NCBI GenBank assembly: GCA_043813895.1
Contig: JBDRKQ010000066.1
Coordinates: 1 to 11,392 of the forward strand
Length of the DNA: 11,392 nt
From: CAZTAR01 sp043813895
GTDB taxonomy: Bacteria > Planctomycetota > Phycisphaerae > UBA1845 > UTPLA1
Reading direction: 5' to 3'
Position numbers and translations under genes: made by a program. Under the pieces are notes generated by a model. That model made no database searches. It had not been told where the DNA came from and saw nothing but the letters and a program-made list of their open reading frames with translations. Shown one piece after another: positions 6,408-11,392 of this stretch; position 1 is the first letter of the stretch; each line of letters starts with the position of its first letter.

Positions 6408-6490
6408 AATCGGTATCCGTCTGTCAGGGCAGAGATTGCAGCTTCTCGCCTTCTATCGGCCGAAACGCCCGATCTCGTGCAAGGCTCTCC

Positions 6491-7042
6491 TCATTCGGGG
6501 CCGAACGGCGCGCTGAGCCCCAGTTCACCGAATTCCACGTTGATTCCCTGGTCCCGCAGGTAAGAAACCACGGCATCCACTTCCTCCGGCGCCCCCCAGA
6601 GCATGAGGGACATGATCGCAACATTGCCCCCGATTGTGGACTGCGTGATCTTGTACGTGACGTTGAACCGCCGCGAGATCGTCCAGAGGAAGGGCTGTTT
6701 CTTCTGGGCGCCGAGAAACGTGAGCCAGAGCTTGCGCTGGACGACGTCGCCGCTTGGTGCCGCCTCTTTGGGACGTATGGGCACTTTGGGGATCTTCGCC
6801 TTGGACTGATACGCGGAGAGCGTCTTGAGGTCCACGTTAAGCGAGCGAAGGTAGTCTTTCGCCTTCTTCACGTCCGGCGGTTTACCGAGCAGTGAAAGGC
6901 GCATGCTCGCGGTGTCGATTCCGACGCTGAGATCGTCGACGTTGAACATGACGCTCTTGAATCGCCTCGTCATCTCGCAAGTCAGCGGCTCTTGCACGTG
7001 GGACGGTTGGAATGCCAACTCCAGGCGGTGCTTCACCAACAT
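6491..7042 (-). CDS. Tandem NIL-domain protein
   Basis: The 183-residue soluble protein consists of two ferredoxin-like alpha/beta repeats. The second (about 103-172, KLWLTFLGAQKKQPFLWTISRRFNVTYKITQSTIGGNVAIMSLMLWGAPEEVDAVVSYLRDQGINVEFGE is represented here by its start LWLTFLGAQKKQP and its end YLRDQGINVEF) fits the NIL pattern of strand, P-x-(L/I)-x-x-hydrophobic helix, 'IGG' turn and final helix-strand. The first (about 6-72, LELAFQPSHVQEP to YLRSLNVDLKTL) is a diverged copy. A Lys/Pro-rich linker joins them. NIL domains occur at the C-terminus of the methionine importer ATPase MetN and in NIL-ferredoxin proteins linked to sulfur amino acid metabolism. Neither an ATPase nor an Fe-S motif is present, so this looks like a free ligand-sensing or protein-binding module. 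TCCTCC on the plus strand gives GGAGGA 9 nt before the ATG. Confidence 0.84.
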   Translation of the reverse strand: MLVKHRLELAFQPSHVQEPLTCEMTRRFKSVMFNVDDLSVGIDTASMRLSLLGKPPDVKKAKDYLRSLNVDLKTLSAYQSKAKIPKVPIRPKEAAPSGDVVQRKLWLTFLGAQKKQPFLWTISRRFNVTYKITQSTIGGNVAIMSLMLWGAPEEVDAVVSYLRDQGINVEFGELGLSAPFGPE

Positions 7043-7086
7043 CGACGAAGTTCCTCCAAGCTCGGCGGCGATCTATTGCGGGCACC

Positions 7087-7092
7087 ATTGTA
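7087..7092 (-). promoter_or_regulatory. Candidate -10 box of the NIL gene
   Basis: TACAAT on the minus strand lies about 45 bp before the ATG at 7042 and matches 5 of 6 bases of the -10 consensus. No convincing -35 box is seen at 16-18 bp. The remainder of the 135-bp gap (7043-7177) holds the ribosome-binding site and a 12-bp palindrome, GCTCGGCCGAGC (7155-7166), just after the rhomboid stop codon; it lacks a U-tract. Confidence 0.35.
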
Positions 7093-7177
7093 ATACAGCA
7101 CCCGCGACAAGACCACCAGTTGACTCGCTGCTTGCCCGTTGGGAATGCAGCACGGCTCGGCCGAGCGTGGTGGCGGG

Positions 7178-8413
7178 TCATTCCGGCACGGTCCACGCCG
7201 TGCTGCCGGGCTCTCCCTCATCGTCCCCGAGGTAGTGTCGGGCCTGACGGATCTGTTCAGGGTCGGTCAGCCGGGGAAGACACGCGAGCAAGTGTGTCCG
7301 CGCCTGCTCGGTCTGCTGGAGGTATCTGGCGTAGAGGATGCCCAACACCAATCGCACCTGCACGACATCTCCGTCAGTCGGGTAGGCCTTGAGGTACTTT
7401 TCATACGCGGCCGCCGCCTGCGGGTAGCGTTGGAGCGTCATCAACTGGTTGGAAACCATGAGCATCTGTTTCCGCGGAAGGCACTGGTTCGGATCCTCGA
7501 CAACCAGGGCTTCGTATCGCTCGGCGGCCTCACTGTATGCGTGATCGGCCACCAGGTCGGCAATCTCGGCTCGCAGGCGGCTCACGGCGTCGGGGGCCTC
7601 ATTCGGCCAGGGCTCCACCGGCCGGGCCGTGACCGCCGAGATCGGCCGGGCTACGCGACCGTACGTGGCCTGCGCGCGCGCAGTCGGATCGGCCATGGCA
7701 GCGCGAAACTGTTGCCGTTGATGGTGGCGCTTGATCAAGGCAAGGATGTCGTATTGGTCCCTCGGCAGGGCCCGAACGAGCAGCAACACGATGCAAACGA
7801 TGAAGCCGAAGAGATAGCCCGCGATGTGGGCCGAATAGGCTACGGAATCGATCGTCCCTCCGCCAAGGCTTGGCGCGAGAATGTTGTCCCACAGGACGAC
7901 CTTGAGGAGGATCAGCAGCATCGCGCGAATGCGCCAGACGCCGATGATGATGAAGAGCCAGTAGAAGACCGAGACCTCGCTTCGCGGAAAGAGCACGAGA
8001 TAGGCCATGGTGACGCCGGCGATGGCCCCACTCGCGCCGATCAGATTCGAAGGCAGCGCACTGGCGACCGCGAAGCCGACCGCCGCGAACACGCCGCATG
8101 CCAGGTAGAAGAACAGGTACGGCAGATGGCCCATCTTCGAGTTCACGGCGTTGCCGAAGACCCACAGGAAGACCATGTTGCCGGCGAGGTGCCAGATATC
8201 TCCGTGGAGGAATTGGTAGGTGAAGAAGTCCAGGATCTCCGGCAAGGCCAGGGAGAGCATGAACCTCTCTTTGAGATGGTATCCTGCGAGTGAGCCGCGC
8301 AGCCCGCCAAAGACGTCCGTGACGATGAAAACCAGGACGTTCGCAATGATCAAAGCGTGGTTCACACGCGGGGGACGGCGAAGAGGTACGTCTGTTCTGA
8401 AGGGGACAATCAC
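7178..8413 (-). CDS. Rhomboid-family intramembrane serine protease with helical-repeat C-terminus
   Basis: Rhomboids cut membrane proteins within the bilayer. The 411-residue protein starts with the usual short cytoplasmic segment (VIVPFRTDVPLRRPPRVNHAL). Numbered from GTG, the catalytic dyad is Ser128 in GASGAIAG and His196 in AYSAHIAGYLFG; Asn79 and His75 in HGDIWHLAGNM supply the oxyanion hole. At least six hydrophobic segments lie between about 19 and 215. From about 275 to 400 a soluble region (YSEAAERYEALVVEDPN, YPQAAAAYEKYLKAYPTDG, ARTHLLACLPRLTDPEQ) looks like two to three TPR units. GTG at 8413 is preceded by GAGAGA at 7 nt and begins where the family usually begins. The open frame extends to 8686, but that extension is Arg/Pro/Ser-rich and untypical. 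A TACAAT box at 8494-8499 fits this start. Confidence 0.94.
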   Translation of the reverse strand: MIVPFRTDVPLRRPPRVNHALIIANVLVFIVTDVFGGLRGSLAGYHLKERFMLSLALPEILDFFTYQFLHGDIWHLAGNMVFLWVFGNAVNSKMGHLPYLFFYLACGVFAAVGFAVASALPSNLIGASGAIAGVTMAYLVLFPRSEVSVFYWLFIIIGVWRIRAMLLILLKVVLWDNILAPSLGGGTIDSVAYSAHIAGYLFGFIVCIVLLLVRALPRDQYDILALIKRHHQRQQFRAAMADPTARAQATYGRVARPISAVTARPVEPWPNEAPDAVSRLRAEIADLVADHAYSEAAERYEALVVEDPNQCLPRKQMLMVSNQLMTLQRYPQAAAAYEKYLKAYPTDGDVVQVRLVLGILYARYLQQTEQARTHLLACLPRLTDPEQIRQARHYLGDDEGEPGSTAWTVPE

Positions 8414-8493
8414 CGCGGTGTCTCTCTGGGATCGGTCTGGATGCCGAACTGGCGCCCACGCACCCGTCTTGACGTTCGTGCTGCGACGCGGCG

Positions 8494-8499
8494 ATTGTA
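8494..8499 (-). promoter_or_regulatory. Candidate -10 box of the rhomboid gene
   Basis: TACAAT on the minus strand, about 80 bp before the GTG at 8413. It is identical to the -10 boxes before the lipoprotein (2678-2683) and NIL (7087-7092) genes. The -35 region is poor. Confidence 0.35.
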
Positions 8500-8680
8500 G
8501 TCGCACAGCGGCCGACTCGGTAGCACAGCGTCGCCAGAGGGCGTTGGGGGGGCGTTGCGAGGGGCGAGGTGTGAAAGGGAGATTATCAGACTTTCGTGTC
8601 CGCTGACGGTCTTCCGACGGGTTTAGGAGAGAGTGAGGTGGAAAAGTCTGAGGAGAGGGGCAAGCGATCTCCGCGGGTCC

Positions 8681-8709
8681 TTGCATGTTCGGCGATGTTG
8701 GCCCATACT
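8681..8709 (+). promoter_or_regulatory. Candidate promoter of rplU
   Basis: TTGCAT (8681-8686) and CATACT (8704-8709) are 17 bp apart, giving a start near 8716 and a leader of about 52 nt. The -10 matches 4 of 6 consensus bases and the -35 matches 3 of 6. Confidence 0.35.
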
Positions 8710-8767
8710 AGCGGGACTTGGCACTCCGAGGCGTTCGGATGCCGTTTGTGCAGGAGAATGCAAGAGT

Positions 8768-9082
8768 ATGTACGCCATTGTCGAAGACGGCGGGAAACAA
8801 TACCGCGTTGAAAAAGACGAGACGATCTACATCGAACAGCGTGACGTGCCGGAAGGCGCGGAGACGATCGAGTTCGATCGTGTTCTGATGTTGGGTAACG
8901 GCAAGCAGAGCAAGATCGGTACGCCGTGGGTCAAGGGCGCGAAGGTCTCCGCCAAGCTTGAAGGCGAGGTCAAAGGCCCGAAGGAAGAGATCGTCAAGTT
9001 CAAGCGGCGCAAGGGCTATCGACTGCACAAGGGCCACCGTCAGAACTACCTGAAGGTGACGATCCAAGCGATCACGGGATAG
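8768..9082 (+). CDS. rplU: Ribosomal protein L21 (bL21)
   Basis: The 104-residue product is a normal-length bL21, which binds 23S rRNA domain I in the large subunit. It starts MYAIVEDGGKQYRVEKDETIYIE, contains the internal beta-barrel segment (FDRVLMLGNGKQSKIGTPWVKGAKV) and ends with the basic family signature KFKRRKGYRLHKGHRQNYLKVTI. AGGAGA (8752-8757) lies 10 nt before the ATG; the nearer ATG at 8758 is out of frame. In most bacteria rpmA (bL27) follows directly, often with a small protease gene between; here the next gene, 130 bp downstream, encodes an unrelated secreted protein. Neither rpmA nor obgE is in the window. Confidence 0.98.
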   Translation: MYAIVEDGGKQYRVEKDETIYIEQRDVPEGAETIEFDRVLMLGNGKQSKIGTPWVKGAKVSAKLEGEVKGPKEEIVKFKRRKGYRLHKGHRQNYLKVTIQAITG

Positions 9083-9102
9083 GGTGATCCTTCTCCCGGG
9101 CG

Positions 9103-9125
9103 GCGGCGCGTGTGAGCAGCGCCGC
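9103..9125 (+). terminator. Hairpin downstream of rplU, possible weak terminator
   Basis: GCGGCGC (9103-9109) and GCGCCGC (9119-9125) form a perfect 7-bp GC stem with a 9-nt loop, 20 bp after the rplU stop. It has no U-tract (GACGCACCC follows), so it could reduce rather than end transcription, or depend on Rho. The gap to the next gene (9083-9211) shows no other clear signal. Confidence 0.35.
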
Positions 9126-9211
9126 GACGCACCCTGTCGAACGGGCATCGCCGCCCTCCCGAGCTTCAACGAAACAGACATCTTCACTCCACGAGGCACG
9201 GCATTCGAACG

Positions 9212-11035
9212 ATGGTCAACACGGTTCGATCATGTGCCTTCCTGTTCGGCATTCTGTCGCTTGTTGCCTTCTCCGCGGTGTGCACGAGGCCGGCGGGCTT
9301 CTCCGATGTCGAAGCGCGCCAAGTGAAACCGCGCGAGATTGAACCGGCCCAGACAAAGCGGCAGGCTCCAGCCGCAGTTGAGACGCCGACGGACGAGCGA
9401 CCCGCGCCTCCTCACCATTCGAGTCCCGATGGTGAACGAGAACACGGCGATACTGATACGCGTGTCAAACCGACGGAGCCAGCGGTCGAGACCGCAATCT
9501 CGCCATCCGTGGTGGATCCCAACGAGCCTGCATACGCAATCGCTCTGAAGTTCGAGCCGGGGGAGACGACCTACTACACGATCGAGAACACATTCGTTGA
9601 CAGCGGGGGGGTACCGCCGCTTCTGACCTTTACGACGACGGCGAAGGATCGGCGGTTCATCATCCAGCGGGTCGACGCCCCTGCGACGCAAACGGCATCC
9701 AACCCGAGCCATCGACCGCCGGCGAGCGTGACGTGGGAATGTGACCGCTACGACGTTCGCGAAGAGGGAATGAAGGACGACCTGGCCTATGATTCCCTAC
9801 GTCTGCTCTATCCGCCGCCGCGTCTCCGGGCGTTGGGAGGCATACCGGGGAGCACTTCGACGTTTCTGATCGACGGCGTGACGGGCGAGACCTCGCGGGT
9901 GAGAACGCGACTCGCGCCGATCGAGGGTTCGACGACGAGGGCCAAGCTGAGCGGGACGGCGGCGAAGGCCCAACTCACGGTCAATAACCTGAAGTCGCTT
10001 CTCGACGATCTTGGGTGCCTCTATCTTCCGGGTTCGCCCAAACGGGTCGGCGAAGCGTGGACCGTAGAGCGGCGGGAAACCCACAAGAGCTTCGGTACGG
10101 TCCTTACCGCGATCACATGCACGTTGCGGTCGGCTCGCAAAGAGGGCGACAGCGAGGTCGCGAACATCGACATCACGAGCGTTATCTCGCTGGAAGCGAA
10201 GGCCGAGCAGGAGAACCGAGGGAAGCCCACGTCGCAGCCGGGGCGAAAGCTGCCGAAGAGCGGCAAGTCGAGAAACTACCGTCTGGACCGGAAGGCGTGT
10301 GCCGGCAGGGTCAAGCTTGATCTGACGCATGGTCTGATTATCGAGATGGACTTGCACCGGGAACTCGAGTTCGTAGCGGACTTGGAATCGAGCGGGGCGT
10401 CGTCGATGGTCACCGAGATACGCAAGGGCGAGCGGCACGACCTGCGCGTGCGGGGCAGCCGCACAGCGCCGCGGCATCCGGAGATCGTGGGTGGGCGCAA
10501 GGCGCCGGTGATCCCCCCGGACGAGAAGAAGCCGCCTCCGTCAAGGCGTGCGTCCGGGCGAGCCAAGTCGACCACGCAGTCGAGTCGCCCGGCCACGAGC
10601 CGGAGAGCGACATCGAGGCCGGACCGGCCGTATTCGCGGGTCAATCGTAAGCAGCCCACCACGCAGCCGGCTGGCGGGCGCGACGCCGACAAGCAGCGCG
10701 TCATCGACCGCAAGCCGCCCGACGCGAGGACGACCTCGAGGCCGTCGCGCCGGCGTTCGAGCCCCGGCGGCTTTCGCGGCAAGCAGAAGTCCCGACCACA
10801 CAGCCGGTCGACGACGCAACCGGTGACCTCCAAGTGTACTTCTCCCCTCTTCGTTCAGGGCGAATGGGCCGGCTGCGCCCCGTGCGACATCACACTTCAG
10901 TGGGGTGGGCAAAGCTCGCCCATCGTGTGCGAAACCTCGCGTGACCGCCGAGCCATCGCAGCATGGAATGGGTCGTTTGGCGAGTTGCGTCGCAGATCAG
11001 ACGATTCCAAACGGCACGAGTGTCGTTTCCAGTAG
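9212..11035 (+). CDS. Secreted protein of unknown function with Thr/Ser/Arg/Pro-rich linker
   Basis: I do not recognise the family of this 607-residue protein. The N-terminus (MVNTVRSCAFLFGILSLVAFSAVC) is a signal peptide; Cys24 has Val at -1, so it is not a standard lipobox. Residues about 30-105 are polar and low in complexity. A beta-rich domain (about 107-420) starts YAIALKFEPGETTYYTIENTF and includes LGCLYLPGSPKRVGEAWTVERRE and LTHGLIIEMDLHRELEFVAD, a pattern seen in uncharacterised planctomycete secreted proteins. Residues about 437-536 are very basic and repeat TTQ/TSRP motifs. A cysteine-containing tail (about 537-607) of different composition follows. No good ribosome-binding site precedes the ATG: GAGG is 14 nt away. 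It may be read through from rplU or have an unseen promoter. It converges on the next gene with a 5-bp gap. Confidence 0.8.
   Translation: MVNTVRSCAFLFGILSLVAFSAVCTRPAGFSDVEARQVKPREIEPAQTKRQAPAAVETPTDERPAPPHHSSPDGEREHGDTDTRVKPTEPAVETAISPSVVDPNEPAYAIALKFEPGETTYYTIENTFVDSGGVPPLLTFTTTAKDRRFIIQRVDAPATQTASNPSHRPPASVTWECDRYDVREEGMKDDLAYDSLRLLYPPPRLRALGGIPGSTSTFLIDGVTGETSRVRTRLAPIEGSTTRAKLSGTAAKAQLTVNNLKSLLDDLGCLYLPGSPKRVGEAWTVERRETHKSFGTVLTAITCTLRSARKEGDSEVANIDITSVISLEAKAEQENRGKPTSQPGRKLPKSGKSRNYRLDRKACAGRVKLDLTHGLIIEMDLHRELEFVADLESSGASSMVTEIRKGERHDLRVRGSRTAPRHPEIVGGRKAPVIPPDEKKPPPSRRASGRAKSTTQSSRPATSRRATSRPDRPYSRVNRKQPTTQPAGGRDADKQRVIDRKPPDARTTSRPSRRRSSPGGFRGKQKSRPHSRSTTQPVTSKCTSPLFVQGEWAGCAPCDITLQWGGQSSPIVCETSRDRRAIAAWNGSFGELRRRSDDSKRHECRFQ
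10905..10923. repeat. Small hairpin inside the 3' end of the secreted-protein gene
   Basis: GTGGGC (10905-10910) and GCCCAT (10918-10923) pair over 6 bp with one G-T wobble around a 7-nt loop. The string resembles the GTGGGC...GCCCAC palindromes common between genes in planctomycetes, from general knowledge. Its place inside the compositionally odd tail suggests that the tail may have been acquired from intergenic repeat sequence. Confidence 0.3.
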
Positions 11036-11040
11036 CCGCG

Positions 11041-11392
11041 TCAGCCGAGCATGGCGTCAACGAAGGCAGCCACGTCATTCATGTCGAGGCCGTCACCGCC
11101 GTCGGGGGGCGGATACATGTCGCCGCAGGCGCAGTCGCAACCGACCGCGGCGCCGTCGAGCACACATTCGAGCATACACCGGATGTCCGCTCCGTCGATC
11201 TCCGAATCGCCGTTGAGATCGCCGGCGAAGTACTGGCACGTCGGCGAGCCGGTTGCCTGTTCGACGTACGCCGGATCGGGATCGTCGAGGGGATACCAGT
11301 TCGTCTCGGTTGCGAATAGGTTCCTCGCCTTCACGCGGAACCGGTAGGTGGTTCCACTCGTCAAACCGGTCGCGGTGATTCCCTGCGACGTG
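11041..11392 (-). CDS. C-terminal part of an FN3 and dockerin-like secreted protein
   Basis: The frame is open to the right edge, so only the last 116 residues are visible and the start lies outside the window. The first part, TSQGITATGLTSGTTYRFRVKARNLF, is the end of a fibronectin type III domain (the GLTSGTTYRFRVKA strand pair). After a linker, FAGDLNGDSEIDGADIRCMLECVL carries a dockerin/EF-hand-like calcium loop with Asp, Asn, Asp, Asp and Asp at positions 1, 3, 5, 9 and 12. A second, looser half ends GGDGLDMNDVAAFVDAMLG. Six cysteines cluster between the halves (CQYF, CMLEC, CDCACG). Planctomycetes have many secreted proteins ending in such a segment; here it is thought to be a terminal module for surface or envelope attachment rather than part of a cellulosome, which is inference. 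It converges on the preceding gene. Confidence 0.86.
   Translation of the reverse strand, partial: TSQGITATGLTSGTTYRFRVKARNLFATETNWYPLDDPDPAYVEQATGSPTCQYFAGDLNGDSEIDGADIRCMLECVLDGAAVGCDCACGDMYPPPDGGDGLDMNDVAAFVDAMLG

Larger units (their letters stand above)
8414..8767. promoter_or_regulatory. Divergent control region between the rhomboid gene and rplU
   Basis: This 354-bp stretch contains no credible gene. Towards the rhomboid gene it has a TACAAT box (8494-8499); towards rplU it has a TTGCAT/CATACT pair (8681-8709). Between them lie a G-rich stretch (about 8537-8570, with seven consecutive G) and a purine-rich stretch (about 8624-8660, AGGAGAGAGTGAGG onward). An autoregulatory L21 leader RNA could lie downstream of 8715, but I cannot identify a conserved structure. 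Confidence 0.5.

Noticed and set aside
7139..8293. Long plus-strand open frame of 384 codons
   Set aside because: It is the antisense shadow of the rhomboid gene, whose catalytic motifs are unmistakable; high GC makes such shadows common.
8414..8686. N-terminal extension of the rhomboid gene to 8686
   Set aside because: It is Arg/Pro/Ser-rich, unlike rhomboid N-termini, overlaps the likely TACAAT promoter, and the GTG at 8413 has a ribosome-binding site at the family's usual start.
1..11392. CRISPR arrays, tRNA or rRNA genes, transposases, prophage genes
   Set aside because: I looked for regularly spaced repeats, conserved tRNA or rRNA strings and recombinase motifs and found none; the only repeats are short palindromic elements.

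Overview
The window looks like chromosomal DNA of a planctomycete, probably from a Phycisphaerae-like lineage. The reasons are the high GC content, a secreted protein ending in a dockerin-like GDLNGD...DMNDV segment, Thr/Ser/Arg/Pro-rich 'TTQP/TSRP' linkers, many uncharacterised membrane proteins and lipoproteins, and a palindromic intergenic element whose false translation contains the strings EPRPSGS and LADARGSD. This assignment is inferred from features; no marker phylogeny was possible.

Layout. Positions 1-203 hold repeat copies and a good sigma70-type promoter. They lead into an exported peptidyl-prolyl isomerase that fuses a cyclophilin to an FKBP domain (204-1355, +). It converges, across an 18-bp gap with a perfect palindrome, on a thioredoxin-fold lipoprotein with a second C-terminal domain (1374-2594, -) that has its own promoter. 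Next come a two-TM protein with a long helical cytoplasmic domain (2753-3805, -), its promoter, and a ~100-bp dispersed palindromic element (about 3892-3995).

From 4056 to 6407 four minus-strand genes are packed like an operon, transcribed in this order: a 4-TM protein, a ThiF/MoeB-type E1-like adenylyltransferase, a small lipoprotein (4-bp ATGA overlap) and a 69-residue single-TM protein whose ribosome-binding site covers the preceding stop codon. Upstream lie a tandem NIL-domain protein (6491-7042, -) and a rhomboid protease with a helical-repeat tail (7178-8413, -). No sulfur-carrier or ubiquitin-like protein, JAB protease or E2 is present, so the role of the E1-like enzyme is open.

A divergent control region (8414-8767) separates the rhomboid gene from rplU (ribosomal protein L21, 8768-9082, +). 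rplU is followed not by rpmA but by a large secreted protein of unknown function (9212-11035, +). This converges, 5 bp apart, on the 3' end of an FN3 plus dockerin-like protein that runs off the right edge (11041-11392, -).

Most products act in or beyond the inner membrane: export-side folding, redox-fold lipoprotein, intramembrane proteolysis and secreted proteins. I see no tRNA or rRNA gene, CRISPR array, transposase or phage gene. I did not find a convincing new system. The best leads are the E1-like/envelope gene cluster next to the tandem NIL protein, the two-domain CxxS lipoprotein, and the repeat families.
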